A stretch of 35,783 nucleotides of DNA from an uncultured Thiohalocapsa sp. (lineage in GTDB: Bacteria; Pseudomonadota; Gammaproteobacteria; Chromatiales; Chromatiaceae): the NCBI RefSeq assembly GCF_913063425.1, contig NZ_CAJXYK010000054.1, positions 1 through 35,783 on the forward strand. The letters run 5' to 3'. Made by a program: the position numbers and the translations under genes. Within the stretch, counting starts at the first letter, position 1. Each line of letters opens with the position of its first letter. Shown piece after piece: positions 1-9,295 of the stretch. The notes beneath the pieces were generated by a model. That model was not told where the DNA came from, did no database searches, and worked only from the letters and a program-made list of their open reading frames with translations.

Positions 1-7
1 AGGCGTG

Positions 8-33
8 GCCGGCTGGAAGCCGGCGCTCCCAGG
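8..33 (+). repeat. Hairpin repeat unit (GCCGGC variant)
   Basis: A 7-bp stem (GCCGGCT, loop GGA, AGCCGGC) is followed by GCTCCCAGG. It is the same unit as in the array at 12599-12818, and it lies directly behind the stop codon (35-37, minus strand) of the neighbouring truncated gene. Confidence 0.7.
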
Positions 34-34
34 C

Positions 35-439
35 TCAGGCCGCCGCCGCGTCCTGCTCGTCGGCCAGGCGCTTCAGGCCGTCTTCGCGTCGGCGGCGGTA
101 AGCCTGCACGCCCATGGCGCCGAGGCCGAGCAGGGTCAGCAGCGGGGTAGCGGGAGCGGGAGCGGCCGCGGGGATGGCGCTCGGGCAAGACACCGCGGCA
201 CCGGTACCCCGATCACCCGCGTTGATGGCACCGCCGGTGTCTTCATAGGCCCATTCGCAGACGCTGAGCACGACCCGCGTCGGGTCGGACGCCGTATCCA
301 GGCGGAGCTTTGCCCAGCCGACTGCAGAGCATTCGAATGCCGGACGCAGGCCCTCAAGGAACTTGGGGGATGCAAAGAAATCCGATGCGGCTGCCGCCCA
401 GCCTATTCCAGCCCAGCCCATTCCATTGGCCCGCTCCAT
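35..439 (-). pseudogene. Truncated secreted protein with C-terminal sorting-type anchor
   Basis: The frame ends with a Pro/Ala-rich linker, a hydrophobic stretch (TPLLTLLGLGAMG) and an Arg cluster (YRRRRED). This resembles the C-terminal tripartite anchors processed by exosortase/PEP-CTERM-like systems, although no clear PEP or VPxP motif is visible and a longer tail than usual follows the arginines. The preceding segment (around LSVCEWAYEDTGG) looks like ordinary globular protein. Going upstream, the frame runs straight into the hairpin array at 495-1000 with no signal peptide. The ATG at 439 is only the last available start. I infer that the 5' part was lost when the repeats expanded. The function is unknown. 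A second protein with this kind of anchor is encoded at 26561-27538. Confidence 0.4.
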
Positions 440-494
440 CGGCCGGACATCCCGCCGGGGCGCGTTGCGCGTCAGCCAGCCTTGGCGCGGTGTC

Positions 495-1000
495 GCCGAG
501 TAAAACTCGGCGCCCCCAGGGGGCCAGCCCGGGGCCGCCGAGCTCCCTTCGACCCCGGGGCCGCCGAGCTCCACTCGGCAATCCTGGGGCCGCCGAGCTC
601 CACTCGGCAATCCTGGAGCCGCCGAGTTTCACTCGGCAATCCCTGGGGCCGCCGAGCTCCACTCGGCAATCCCTGGAGCCGCCGAGTTTCACTCGGCAAT
701 CCTGGGGCCGCCGAGTTTCACTCGGCAAACCCTGGGGCCGCCGAGCTCCACTCGGCAATCCCTGGAGCCGCCGAGCTCCACTCGGCGATCCCTGGGGCCG
801 CCGAGCTCCACTCGGCAATCCTGGGGCCGCCGAGCTCCACTCGGCAATCCCTGGGGCCGCCGAGCTCCACTCGGCAATCCTGGGGCCGCCGAGTTTCACT
901 CGGCAAACCCTGGGGCCGCCGAGCTCCACTCGGCAATCCTGGGGCCGCCGAGTTTCACTCGGCAATCCCTGGGGCCGCCGAGCTCCACTCGGCGATCCCC
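495..1000. repeat. Hairpin repeat array A (about 15 full units)
   Basis: About 15 complete units repeat every 30-31 bp from roughly 556 to 1000. Read on the minus strand, each is GCCGAGT, a purine triloop (GGA or GAA), ACTCGGC or GCTCGGC, then GGCCCCAGG. A degenerate half unit lies at about 535-552. One unit in the opposite orientation (495-520, loop AAA) closes the left edge. There are no unique spacers between units. The array lies immediately 3' of the transposase gene at 1013-1576, as expected of REP elements mobilised by a RAYT. Confidence 0.9.
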
Positions 1001-1012
1001 CTCCGCTGCCGC

Positions 1013-1576
1013 TCAACCTCCACGCGCCGCACTGCCGAAGGGCCACTCCTCCGCCCGCGCCGCAAGCCGCGCCTTGACCGGGTTCTGCGCGATGTAGCGG
1101 CGCACGGCGGCGAGGTGCCTGTCGTCTCTGATGTAGCGGTCGAAGTACTCCCGGTCCCAAAACTCACCCTCCCGGTGGAGCAATGGGTTTGCCTCGCGGG
1201 CGGTGAAGGCCTTCCAGCTCTGGATGACCTTGGCCAGCGGATGATCCGGAACGGTCTCGATGAGCACGTGCACGTGATTCGGCATCACCACCCAGCTGAG
1301 CAGCCGATAGCGCGTGCCATCGAAATGCAGCAGCGCCGTCTCCACCAGGCGCGCGATGTCCGGGCGCCGCAGCCAGCAGGCGCCGCGACCGTTGTCCAGA
1401 TACTGCTCGATGCGCTTGCGCCGCGCCGCCTCGTCGCCGCGCGTCTGCGCGCGGATGCGCCCCAAAACCGCCGCCGGCAGCGAGTCCCCCAGCCGAAAGG
1501 TGATGAACTGCAACAGCCCCGGGCAATCCAGGTGCGGCAGATAGCCGCGGGAGTACCAGCCCTTCGGCTCAAGCAT
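1013..1576 (-). CDS. REP-associated tyrosine transposase (RAYT), Y1/HUH family
   Basis: This is a 187-residue single-strand DNA transposase of the IS200-like/RAYT group. Such enzymes nick and join hairpin-bearing REP sequences through a tyrosine-DNA link. The HUH metal-binding motif is visible at residues 101-103 (VMPNHVHVLIE). The catalytic helix region contains Tyr148 and Tyr161 (FDRYIRD and RRYIAQNPVKA, a signature of this family). The length fits a full Y1 domain, so it looks intact. The ATG at 1576 was chosen because GGAGGA lies 8-9 nt upstream; longer frames only read into repeat units. The gene sits exactly between hairpin arrays A and B, which are its probable substrates. The arrays also flank the restriction-modification gene downstream of array B. 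Confidence 0.87.
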   Translation of the reverse strand: MLEPKGWYSRGYLPHLDCPGLLQFITFRLGDSLPAAVLGRIRAQTRGDEAARRKRIEQYLDNGRGACWLRRPDIARLVETALLHFDGTRYRLLSWVVMPNHVHVLIETVPDHPLAKVIQSWKAFTAREANPLLHREGEFWDREYFDRYIRDDRHLAAVRRYIAQNPVKARLAARAEEWPFGSAARGG

Positions 1577-1650
1577 GGCATGCTCCTCCAAGCCCAATAA
1601 CCACCCAGCGGCAGACACCCGACCAACCGACGCCCCCGGGACGCCGCCGC

Positions 1651-2010
1651 CTCGGGCCGCCGAGCTCCACTCGGCAAACCCTGGGGCCGCCGAGCTCCAC
1701 TCGGCAAACCCCGGGGCCGCCGAGCTCCACTCGGCAAACCCCGGGGCCGCCGAGCTCCACTCGGCAAACCCTGGGGCCGCCAAGTTCCACTCGGCAAACC
1801 CTGGGGGCGCCGAGTTTCACTCGGCGATCCCTGGGGGCGCCGAGTTTCACTCGGCAATCCCTGGGGGCGCCGAGTTTCACTCGGCAATCCTGGGGGCGCC
1901 GAGTTTCACTCGGCGATCCTGGGGGCGCCGAGTTTCACTCGGCGATCCCTGGGGGCGCCGAGTTTCACTCGGCGATCCCTGGGGGCGCCGAGTTCCACTC
2001 GGCGATCCCG
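1651..2010. repeat. Hairpin repeat array B (12 units)
   Basis: Twelve units repeat every 29-30 bp in the same orientation as array A. They fall in two blocks: the first five carry GGGGCCGCC before the hairpin, the last seven GGGGGCGCC. One unit (near 1772-1800) has GCCAAG in place of GCCGAG, which weakens its stem. The array lies 75 bp upstream of the transposase start codon. Confidence 0.9.
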
Positions 2011-2084
2011 CCGCGAGACGGCAATGCCCCCCAGCCCAAACAGCGTTCACCGCCCCGGAAACGTGATTTTGCTCGCGTGCCGTC

Positions 2085-2331
2085 GCCGAGTAAAACTCGG
2101 CGTCCCCAGGGTGGGCGTGTGCCGTCGCCGAGTAAAACTCGGCGTCCCCAGGGTGGACCCGAGCCTGCCATGGATGCACCCAGTTTGTACACAGGGCAGA
2201 CGGGCTCGTGTGCCGGCGCCGAGTGGAACTCGGCGTCCCCAGGGGGTGGGCGTGTGCAGGCGCCGAGTGGAGCTGGGCGCCCCGGGGTGGGTGCGTGCTG
2301 TCGCCGAGTGGAGCTCGGCGCCCCCGGGGGG
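2085..2331. repeat. Hairpin repeat array C (5 spaced units, opposite orientation)
   Basis: Five units begin near 2085, 2123, 2217, 2260 and 2304. They read GCCGAGT-loop-ACTCGGC plus GCCCCCAGG or GTCCCCAGG on the plus strand, opposite to arrays A and B. Loops are AAA or GGA, and one unit has a damaged stem (CTGGGC). The last unit ends directly against the stop codon of the methyltransferase gene (2332-2334), so it could act as its transcription terminator. Confidence 0.85.
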
Positions 2332-5300
2332 TCAGGCGGCGTAGCGGCCGGGCTCGGGCTGCTGGACCTGGCCGAGGGCTTCCAGGGTCTCCAGCAGCTC
2401 GGCGACCTGGGTGGTGCGGGCGCGCTTGAACTGGCGGGCGATGTGCTCGGCGTCGGCGGGGGCGGGCTGGTCCGCGAGCACGGCGCGCACGGCCTGGAAC
2501 TGGGCGGGCAGGGTCTTGGGCCAGGGGGCCTTGGCGGCGGCGGCGGGCGCCGCGGCGGCGACGGCGACGTCGGCGGCGGCCTGCTCGGTGCCGGCGCCGG
2601 TGGGGTTCTGGAAGTCGGGCCGCAGCCACGCGACCCGTCCGCGGGCCTCTTCGGCGGCGCGCTCGCGGTTCAGCGCCACCAGGCGGGTGAGCAGGTCTTC
2701 CTCTGCCGCGGCCTGCTCGGCGGGCTTGTCCGGCCAGGGCGTGGTGCCGCCGGGGCGGCCCACCAGGGCCGGGGCGAGGTCGGCCCAGCCGTAGGCGGCG
2801 AGCACGGCGGCGTCCAGCTCGTCGTGGAGCTGGGCGAGCACGGACACCAGGCCCTGGTCGTGGACCTTGCGCTCTTTGGGCGTGAGCGGCGGCTCGCCCG
2901 GCACATGCGCGATGCGGCGCAGGCGCTCCAGGACGTTGTAGACGTTGGTCAGCGTCAGGTCGGGGTGGAGGGCCTGTTGGCGCTTGCGGTGGGTGTCGAT
3001 CTGCTCACCCAGCCGCGCGATGGTGGCGGCGGAGTCGGATGGGCTCTGGTCGCTGCCTCCCTCCGCCTGGGGATTCGATGCGGCAGCCGCGGGGGTGTCG
3101 GCGCCGACAGCCGCTGGATTGCGCCTGGCGCCCTCGCGGCGGAGCGGGAAGGGGAAGGTCTCAAAGCATTCGCTCTTCGGGTAGACTGGTCGATCTTCAA
3201 GTAAGCTCCCGGACCGGAGCGCCCAAATCACATGGACGCGACTAGAAAGAACGCCGAGATGCCACGCGCCCTCGATTGCAATGCTGACGAGCTTGTTATC
3301 AGGCAGGATGGAGTGGTCGAGGGAAACAAAAAAGCGGTGCTTGCTGGTCTCGACCGTAGCGATGTAGTGGCGTAGACCATCCATAGCCGGGCGCATATCG
3401 CTGCGGGGCTCACCAAAAATCCACCAGTTATCGCGGTAGGTGGCGCGTCGGTTCTGATCCCGCTCCGGCTTCACCCGCTCATACACCCACTGGTACACCT
3501 CTGGAAAGCGCCGCCGGACCTCGTCCGCATCCAGCCCGAACAGGTCGATGACCATGACACCCCGCGGGGTCGCTGTCAGATCACGCCCATTGCGGTATTC
3601 GCGGATATGGCGCTCCAGACCCGGAATGCGGCCGAGGCCGAGCTGCTTCGCCTGTTCGGGACTGACGATGAAGCCGGAGCCGATGAGCTGAACACCGCGC
3701 GAGCTGATGCCGCCGTTGGCCAAGAGGGGAGACGCTGAGGCGATATCCGCCCCAACGGTCAAATCCGAGAAGATCACCCCCTCGCGCTTCTTCAGCTCCA
3801 CGTCCAGCCCCTCGCCACCCACGGACCGCTCCGCGGTCACGGTGCGCAGCTCCCCGGGCTCGCTGCCCGGCTGGCCGACGGTCATCGCGATGCGCACGGC
3901 GGCGCCGTCCGCAGTGTCCACCCAGGGGTGATCTGCAATGGCAAAGGCGAGCGACAGCGGCTGCTTCTGCGCCATGTGATGGGCGATGACGCGCCGGTTG
4001 AAGGTCTGGCGCAGGCTGTTGGTGGTGATGAGGCCGAAGCGCTGGAGCTTGCCGGTGCGCACGAGCCCGGCGGCCTTGTGCCACCAGTGCATCACGTAGT
4101 CGGCGGACTCGGGGACCTGGGGGTAGGCGCCGCGCAGGGCCTCCACATAGCCGTCGCCGAGGGCGCGGCGCATGGTGCTGGCGCCGATGAAGGGCGGATT
4201 CCCCACCACGAAGTCGGCCTCCGGCCAGTCCGCCGGGCGCGGATTCACACAGCGCTCCACCGCCACCCGCGCGGCCTCGTCCGGCACGGGCTCGCCGGTG
4301 ACGGGGTGGGGCTTGGTGGTGCGGCCGTCCCAGCGGGTGACGGGGCGGCCGGCGGCGTCGGTCTCGAAGGCGATGTCGTCCCAGGCGAGCACCGCGTCGC
4401 GGCACTGGATGTTGTGGGCGTCCTTGAGCAGGGGCTCCCGGGGCGGGGTCTTGGCGTAGGTGCGGAAGTGCCATTGCAGGTAGCCGATCCAGAGCACGGT
4501 GTCGGCGATGCGGGCGGCGCGGGGGTTGGTCTCCAGGCCCAGCATCTGTTCCGGGCTGACGGTGCCGCCCTCCAGCTCCAGCCCCTGCTGGGTGTCGCCG
4601 AGGTCCGCGAGGGCCTCCAGCACCTCGCCCTCCAGGCGCTTCAGGTGCTCCAGGGTCACGTACAGGAAATTGCCGCTGCCGCAGGCCGAGTCCAGCACGC
4701 GCAGGGTGCAGAGGCGGTGGTGGAAGGCGCGCACCTGCTCGATGGCCTGGTGGCGCTTGCCGTCCTGGTCCAGGCGGTAGGCGCTGGCCTGCACATTGGC
4801 CCATTCGCTGCGCAGGGGCTCGATGACGGTGGGCAGCACCAGGCGCTCCACATAGGCGCGCGGGGTGTAGTGGGCGCCGAGCTTGTGGCGCTCCACGGGG
4901 TCCAGGGCGCGCTCCAGCAGGGTGCCGAAGATGGCGGGCTCCACCTCTTTCCAGTCGGCGCGGGCGGCGTCAATCAGCAGGTCGATCTGCTCGCGGGTGA
5001 GCGCCAGGGCCTGGGGCTCGGCGAAGAGGCCGCCGTTGAAGTGCGGGATGGGCGCGCGCAGCACGCCGGAGAAGGCGGAGCCGGTGTTCATGTCCGCCCA
5101 GAGCTGGCGCAGCAGGTGCGGCAGGTGGTCCGGGTCGTTGCGCATGTCCTGGAGCAGCTGGCTGAAGGCGCGCTCGGGCAGCAGGCCCACGTCCTCCGCG
5201 AACATGGTGAAGAGGCAGCGCATCAGAAAGCCGGCCACCTGCTCCGGGTGGTGGCCGGCCGCCGCGCCGGGGCCGCCCTCCAGGGACTTGGCGAGCCGGG

Positions 5301-5925
5301 CGAGCTTGGCGGAGACCTCGCGCGTGACCCGGGCGCTGCGCCGGGCCGGGTCCAGCGACAGCGGGTCCAGCCAGATGGCGCGCAGGCGCTCGCGGATCTC
5401 GGCGCGGCGCAGGTCTGTGAGGTAGATCCGGTGCGAGAGGGCGTCCGGATACGGAATGTAGTTGGCGGCGGAGCGGGTGAAGTCGGCATAGACGCCGATG
5501 TGGCGGCCGACGTCCATCACCAGCAGGAAGGGCGGGCGGCCTTCTTCCGCCGGCAGGGCGCGGGCGTAGTTGCTGCCCTGGGCGTGGGCCCTGAGCATGG
5601 CCGCGTCCCAGGCGGTGGACTGCACCGCCAGGCCGGACTGCTTGGCCTCCAGCAGGAAGCAGATGCGCTTGTAGCAGTCGATGCGCCCGGTGCTGGTGCT
5701 GCCGTCCGGGTGGTGGAAGGTGACGCGGCGCTCGAAGACGTAGGCGTTCTGCGTCTGGTCGGCCTGGGCCGGGTCCGGCGACGGCAGGCCGAGCAGCGCC
5801 GTCAGCTCGGTGACGAAGAGCTGGTAGTTGGCCAGCTCCGAGCCGTCCGCACGCTGCCAGCGGGCGATGAAGGCGTCGACGGCGGCTGGGCTCGGCTCCG
5901 CGGCGGCGGCGTCCTGTGGGGGCAT
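2332..5925 (-). CDS. Type IIL (MmeI-like) restriction-modification enzyme
   Basis: This 1197-residue protein fuses a nuclease, an adenine-type DNA methyltransferase and a target-recognition region in one chain. Asp83, then nine residues, then Glu93-Ala-Lys95 ([17 protein letters not shown]) match the D-X9-EXK nuclease motif of MmeI. A helical spacer includes GAHYTPR at 350-356. SAM-binding motif I is [11 protein letters not shown] (412-422) and catalytic motif IV is NPPF (576-579). The region from about 700 to 930 is the probable target-recognition domain. The C-terminal 250 residues are longer than in MmeI and end in a predicted winged-helix-like segment ([20 protein letters not shown]). All key motifs are intact. 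Hairpin arrays flank it on both sides (C and D), suggesting a defence island bounded by repeats. A methyltransferase-only role is the main alternative. Confidence 0.82.
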   Translation of the reverse strand: MPPQDAAAAEPSPAAVDAFIARWQRADGSELANYQLFVTELTALLGLPSPDPAQADQTQNAYVFERRVTFHHPDGSTSTGRIDCYKRICFLLEAKQSGLAVQSTAWDAAMLRAHAQGSNYARALPAEEGRPPFLLVMDVGRHIGVYADFTRSAANYIPYPDALSHRIYLTDLRRAEIRERLRAIWLDPLSLDPARRSARVTREVSAKLARLAKSLEGGPGAAAGHHPEQVAGFLMRCLFTMFAEDVGLLPERAFSQLLQDMRNDPDHLPHLLRQLWADMNTGSAFSGVLRAPIPHFNGGLFAEPQALALTREQIDLLIDAARADWKEVEPAIFGTLLERALDPVERHKLGAHYTPRAYVERLVLPTVIEPLRSEWANVQASAYRLDQDGKRHQAIEQVRAFHHRLCTLRVLDSACGSGNFLYVTLEHLKRLEGEVLEALADLGDTQQGLELEGGTVSPEQMLGLETNPRAARIADTVLWIGYLQWHFRTYAKTPPREPLLKDAHNIQCRDAVLAWDDIAFETDAAGRPVTRWDGRTTKPHPVTGEPVPDEAARVAVERCVNPRPADWPEADFVVGNPPFIGASTMRRALGDGYVEALRGAYPQVPESADYVMHWWHKAAGLVRTGKLQRFGLITTNSLRQTFNRRVIAHHMAQKQPLSLAFAIADHPWVDTADGAAVRIAMTVGQPGSEPGELRTVTAERSVGGEGLDVELKKREGVIFSDLTVGADIASASPLLANGGISSRGVQLIGSGFIVSPEQAKQLGLGRIPGLERHIREYRNGRDLTATPRGVMVIDLFGLDADEVRRRFPEVYQWVYERVKPERDQNRRATYRDNWWIFGEPRSDMRPAMDGLRHYIATVETSKHRFFVSLDHSILPDNKLVSIAIEGAWHLGVLSSRVHVIWALRSGSLLEDRPVYPKSECFETFPFPLRREGARRNPAAVGADTPAAAASNPQAEGGSDQSPSDSAATIARLGEQIDTHRKRQQALHPDLTLTNVYNVLERLRRIAHVPGEPPLTPKERKVHDQGLVSVLAQLHDELDAAVLAAYGWADLAPALVGRPGGTTPWPDKPAEQAAAEEDLLTRLVALNRERAAEEARGRVAWLRPDFQNPTGAGTEQAAADVAVAAAAPAAAAKAPWPKTLPAQFQAVRAVLADQPAPADAEHIARQFKRARTTQVAELLETLEALGQVQQPEPGRYAA

Positions 5926-6057
5926 GGTCTGGGTGCAGGATCAGGGTTTTCCTGATCGTACACGAAGAACCGCAGGTGCGGGCAAGGCGGGCCGCGGGGG
6001 CTGCTGTTGGCCGCTGAGCCTGGTGATGCGTCTGTGTTGCAGGGGGGTGGTGGCGTC

Positions 6058-6211
6058 GCCGAGTGGAACTCGGCGGCCCCGGGGAGGGCGCCGAGTGAAA
6101 CTCGGCGGCCCCGGGGAGAGCGCCGAGTGGAGCTCGGCGGCCCCGGGGAGAGCGCCGAGTGGAGCTCGGCGGCCCCAGGGGGCGCCTGGGGGCGCCGAGT
6201 TTTACTCGGCG
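6058..6211. repeat. Hairpin repeat array D (5 units)
   Basis: Four units in plus orientation (GCCGAGTG..CTCGGC then GGCCCCGGG or GGCCCCAGG), spaced 29-32 bp, are followed by one inverted unit ending at about 6210 (GCCGAGTTTTACTCGGC). The array sits between the restriction-modification start codon and bchG, so it marks the border between the accessory block and the photosynthesis genes. Confidence 0.85.
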
Positions 6212-6390
6212 CATGGGCCGGGTTGACGTAAAGCGGTGTTGACGCGGGTCAGGCGAGTCGCAGGCTGCGGCCAACGGCCGGTGCCTTCGGGCTAGACTCC
6301 CGCTTCCGTTCGCGCGCCGCCGGCGCCGGGCAGCCCTGCCCCGCGCGCCGTGCCGAGCCGCCTGCGATCCACCGCATTCGAGCACCGCCC

Positions 6391-7314
6391 ATGACAGAGA
6401 CGGCCACCGAGCAAGCCCTCCCCGCCCGCCCCCAGCCGAAAGCCATGCTGGAGGTGCTGCACCCCATCACCTGGTTCCCGCCCATGTGGGCCTTCACCTG
6501 CGGCGTGGTGTCCTCGGGCGTGGACGTGCTGGCGCACTGGGGGCTGCTCGTCGCCGGCATCATCCTGACGGGGCCGCTGGTGTGCGCCACCAGCCAGGTG
6601 GTGAACGACTGGTACGACCGCGACGTGGACGCCATCAACGAGCCCAACCGGCCCATCCCGTCCGGGCGGCTGCCGGGCAACTGGGGCTACAAGATGGCGG
6701 TCGCCGGCACGGCGCTGTCCCTGGCGCTGGGCATGGCGCTGGGGCTGTGGGTGTTCCTGGCCACGGTGGTGGGGCTGGTCTTTGCGTGGATCTACTCCGC
6801 TCCGCCGCTGCGGCTCAAGAACAACGGCTGGTACGGCAACGCCGCCGTCGGCTTCTCCTACGAGACCCTGGCCTGGATCACCGGCGCCGCGGTGATGCTG
6901 GGCGGCGCCATGCCGGATGCGCGCATCCTGCTGCTTGCGTTCCTCTATGGGCTCGGCGCCCACGGCATCATGACGCTGAACGACTTCAAGGCCATCGAGG
7001 GCGACCGGCAGATGGGCATCCGCACCCTGCCGGTGCAGCTCGGCGTCAAGGCCGCCGCCTGGGTGGCCTGCGTGGTGATGATGACGCCGCAGTTCATCGT
7101 CGTCGGGCTGCTGTTCGCGTGGATTCAGCCGGTGCACGCCGCCGCCGTGGCCGGGCTGGTGATGGTGCAGGGGGTGCTGATGCTGCGCTTCCTGGAGGAC
7201 CCGGTGAAGCGCGCCACCTGGCTCAGCGGGCTCGGTGTGGCGGTGTATGTGAGCGGCATGATGGTCAGCGCCTTTGCGGTGCGGGCGGCGGTTGCGGGGC
7301 AGACACCTCTTTAA
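6391..7314 (+). CDS. bchG: Bacteriochlorophyll a synthase BchG
   Basis: BchG is an integral membrane prenyltransferase of the UbiA family. It esterifies bacteriochlorophyllide a with geranylgeranyl (or phytyl) diphosphate at the cytoplasmic membrane. The 307-residue protein has the usual family length. The first Asp-rich motif is NDWYDRDVD at 72-80, followed by the synthase signature AINEPNRPIPSGR. The second polar motif is NDFKAIEGD at 197-205. Eight or nine hydrophobic segments fill the rest. The ATG at 6391 leaves a short soluble N-terminus before the first membrane segment. bchP follows 119 bp downstream on the same strand, and the two enzymes act in sequence on the pigment tail. No TGT-N12-ACA palindrome was found upstream of this gene. 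Confidence 0.96.
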   Translation: MTETATEQALPARPQPKAMLEVLHPITWFPPMWAFTCGVVSSGVDVLAHWGLLVAGIILTGPLVCATSQVVNDWYDRDVDAINEPNRPIPSGRLPGNWGYKMAVAGTALSLALGMALGLWVFLATVVGLVFAWIYSAPPLRLKNNGWYGNAAVGFSYETLAWITGAAVMLGGAMPDARILLLAFLYGLGAHGIMTLNDFKAIEGDRQMGIRTLPVQLGVKAAAWVACVVMMTPQFIVVGLLFAWIQPVHAAAVAGLVMVQGVLMLRFLEDPVKRATWLSGLGVAVYVSGMMVSAFAVRAAVAGQTPL

Positions 7315-7325
7315 GAGAGGGCGGA

Positions 7326-7348
7326 GGGCTGAGGGGCGCTCTCAGCCC
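7326..7348 (+). terminator. Inverted repeat between bchG and bchP
   Basis: An 8-bp stem (GGGCTGAG / CTCAGCCC) with a 7-nt loop lies 12 bp after the bchG stop. There is no T-tract. It is followed by a low-complexity run of CAGCCC and AAGCCC motifs up to about 7385. It may attenuate transcription into bchP or simply be a dispersed repeat. Confidence 0.45.
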
Positions 7349-7433
7349 CCAGCCTTCAGCCCCCAGCCCCCAAGCCCTCAGCCCTTGATTTAAGGCGACG
7401 GTTACGCCCGAAGCGAACAAGCAGGTGACAGCC

Positions 7434-8699
7434 ATGACAGACTCAGACACCTTCGATGCCGTCGTCGTCGGCGGCGGCCCCGCCGGCGCCACGGCGGCCA
7501 CCGACCTGGCCCGGCGCGGGCGCCGGGTGCTGCTGCTGGACCGCCCGGGGCGCATCAAGCCCTGCGGCGGCGCCATCCCGCCCAAGGCCATCGAGGAGTT
7601 CGAGATCCCGGATGCCCAGCTGGTGGCCAAGATCCGCTCCGCGCGCATGGTGGCGCCGAGCGACCGGCACGTGGACATGCCCATCGACGGCGGCTTCGTC
7701 GGCATGGTGGACCGCGAGCCCTTCGACGAGTGGCTGCGCGAGCGCGCGGCGGCCGCGGGGGCCGAGCGGCGCAACGGCACCTTCACCAAGCTGACCCGCG
7801 ATGCCGACGGCACGGCGCTGGTCCACTACCGGCCCGCTGCGTCCCAGGACCGGGCGGAAGAGATCCAGCTCCGCGCCAGGGCCGTCATCGGTGCCGACGG
7901 CGCCATGTCCAGCGTCGCCAAGCAGTGCATCCCGGGCGCCAAGGAGCTGCCGCACGTGGCGGCCTATCACGAGATCGTCCGCTCCCCGGCGCCCACCGCC
8001 GGCAAGGGTCTGCACGACTTCGAGCCGAGCCGCTGCGATGTCTACTACCAGGGCAAGCTCTCCCCGGACTTCTACGCCTGGATCTTCCCGCACGGCGAGA
8101 CCACCAGCATCGGCGTCGGCACGGAGCTGAAGGGCTTCTCGCTGCACGACGCCGTCGACCGGCTGCGCAGGGAAACGGGCCTGGATCAGTGCGAGACGCT
8201 GCGCCGCGAGGGCGCGCCCATCCCGCTGCATCCGCTGCCCAAGTGGGACAACGGCCGCGACGTGGTGCTTGCCGGGGACGCCGCCGGCGTCGTCGCGCCC
8301 GCCTCGGGCGAGGGGATCTACTATGCGCTGGTGGGCGGGCGGCTCGCCGGCGACGCGGTGGAGGCGCTCTTGGTCACCGGCGACGCCAAGTCGCTGGCCA
8401 GCGCCCGCAAGCGCTTCATGCAGCAGCACGGGCGGGTGTTCTGGATCCTCGGGATCATGCAGAAGTTCTGGTACAAGAGCGACAAGCGCCGGGAGCGGTT
8501 CGTGTCGCTCTGCGACGACCCGGACATCCAGCACCTCACCTGGCAGGCCTACATGCACAAGAAGCTCGTCAAGGCCAAGCCGGCGGCGCATGTGCGCATC
8601 TTCTTCAAGGACATGGCGCACCTGCTGGGCGTGGTCTCGCCCTGGCGCAAGAAGGCCGCGGCGCCGGAGCGCGAGGGCGCCGGGCTGTCGTCCTCCTGA
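7434..8699 (+). CDS. bchP: Geranylgeranyl reductase BchP
   Basis: BchP is an FAD-dependent reductase that saturates three double bonds of the geranylgeranyl tail, giving phytylated bacteriochlorophyll a. The 421-residue protein opens with the FAD-binding motif AVVVGGGPAGATAA (about residues 9-22), followed by the family-typical KPCGGAIPPKA segment. The second FAD motif is VVLAGDAAGVVAPASGEGI in the C-terminal half. The ATG at 7434 is preferred over the GTG at 7425 because an AGGTG lies 6-7 nt upstream of it. It follows bchG on the same strand, and a strong hairpin at 8706-8729 closes the unit. Confidence 0.95.
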   Translation: MTDSDTFDAVVVGGGPAGATAATDLARRGRRVLLLDRPGRIKPCGGAIPPKAIEEFEIPDAQLVAKIRSARMVAPSDRHVDMPIDGGFVGMVDREPFDEWLRERAAAAGAERRNGTFTKLTRDADGTALVHYRPAASQDRAEEIQLRARAVIGADGAMSSVAKQCIPGAKELPHVAAYHEIVRSPAPTAGKGLHDFEPSRCDVYYQGKLSPDFYAWIFPHGETTSIGVGTELKGFSLHDAVDRLRRETGLDQCETLRREGAPIPLHPLPKWDNGRDVVLAGDAAGVVAPASGEGIYYALVGGRLAGDAVEALLVTGDAKSLASARKRFMQQHGRVFWILGIMQKFWYKSDKRRERFVSLCDDPDIQHLTWQAYMHKKLVKAKPAAHVRIFFKDMAHLLGVVSPWRKKAAAPEREGAGLSSS

Positions 8700-8705
8700 C
8701 ACCGA

Positions 8706-8729
8706 GCCCCCGCCCCGGTGGGCGGGGGC
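8706..8729. terminator. Bidirectional hairpin after bchP
   Basis: A perfect 10-bp GC stem (GCCCCCGCCC, loop CGGT, GGGCGGGGGC) lies between the convergent bchP and the small membrane protein gene. It has no T-tract. Confidence 0.7.
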
Positions 8730-8792
8730 CAGCGTGGAAACGGCCGCCTGCCCGCCCGGCAGCAGGCGTGCATGACCGCACGCGCCGCCGGC

Positions 8793-9002
8793 TCAGCCGT
8801 CTTTCTTGGTGGTGTCGATCTTGAGCGGCAGGTAGGCAAAGCAGGTCCGGCTCCAGCTGGTGAAGAGCAGGATCAGGGCCACGGCCACCAGCAGCATCTG
8901 CAGGCCCATACCGGGCACGAAAAAGCTCAGGATCATGATCACCGCGGCGGCGATGAGGCGGATGGTGCTGTCTTGCTTACCGACGTTCTTGGGCAAGGCC
9001 AT
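8793..9002 (-). CDS. DUF2892 / YgaP-type small inner-membrane protein
   Basis: A 69-residue protein starts MALPKNVGKQDSTIRL, the hallmark opening of the DUF2892 family (KNVGxxDRxIR), and has two hydrophobic segments covering about residues 15-50. The family's C-terminal Cys is present (SRTCFAYLPL). The molecular function is not established. The start ATG has CGGAG 9 nt upstream. It is transcribed against bchP, with a hairpin between them, and divergently from the pucC-like gene. Confidence 0.8.
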   Translation of the reverse strand: MALPKNVGKQDSTIRLIAAAVIMILSFFVPGMGLQMLLVAVALILLFTSWSRTCFAYLPLKIDTTKKDG

Positions 9003-9155
9003 GGGGTTGCTCCGTGGTGGATGACTGATGAAAAACAGCCGGGCCCATGGGCTCGGCTGGCTGTGATCTGTTGGACAGGCCCGAGCGCCCTTCGGTGCCC
9101 GAGGTGAAGCCGGCGGGCGAGTGTAGCAGAGCGCCGCGCGGGGCAGTGCGGCGGG

Positions 9156-9226
9156 CGTGGGAGCGGCCTGCGGCTGCGACCTGGGCGCGCGGGCGCAGCC
9201 GTCGCGGCGGGGACGCCGCTCCCACG
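9156..9226. repeat. REP-type inverted pair, GTGGGAGCGGC family
   Basis: Perfect 12-bp arms (CGTGGGAGCGGC at 9156-9167 and GCCGCTCCCACG at 9215-9226) enclose further inverted sequence (GGCTGCGAC / GCAGCCGTCGC). The GTGGGAGCGGC core is a common gammaproteobacterial intergenic REP motif. A second inverted pair lies at 12386-12424. Confidence 0.7.
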
Positions 9227-9269
9227 GGCGCCGGCCGTGGCAGCGCTGCGGATTCGCGTTTTCTCCGGG

Positions 9270-9295
9270 CGCCCGGATACCCTAGTATCCGGGCG
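9270..9295. repeat. 11-bp inverted repeat upstream of pucC-like gene
   Basis: Perfect arms CGCCCGGATAC (9270-9280) and GTATCCGGGCG (9285-9295) surround a 4-nt loop, about 180 bp upstream of the pucC-like start. It could be an operator, a leader hairpin or a REP unit. Confidence 0.55.

Noticed and set aside
495-2010. CRISPR array
   Set aside because: The period of 29-31 bp is CRISPR-like, but units are contiguous with no unique spacers, the whole unit is repeated, and no cas gene is nearby.
310-2630. Open frames on both strands rich in SSAAPG-AEW, GARRPQG or ELGGP repeats
   Set aside because: These translate the hairpin arrays in different frames. They have no start signals and change composition exactly at array edges.
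3928-5955. 675-residue open frame antisense to the restriction-modification gene
   Set aside because: It is Gly/Val/Ala/His-rich with no recognisable domain and mirrors codon bias of the real gene in GC-rich DNA. Similar antisense frames opposite bchP, pucC, crtD and the TPR gene were rejected for the same reason.
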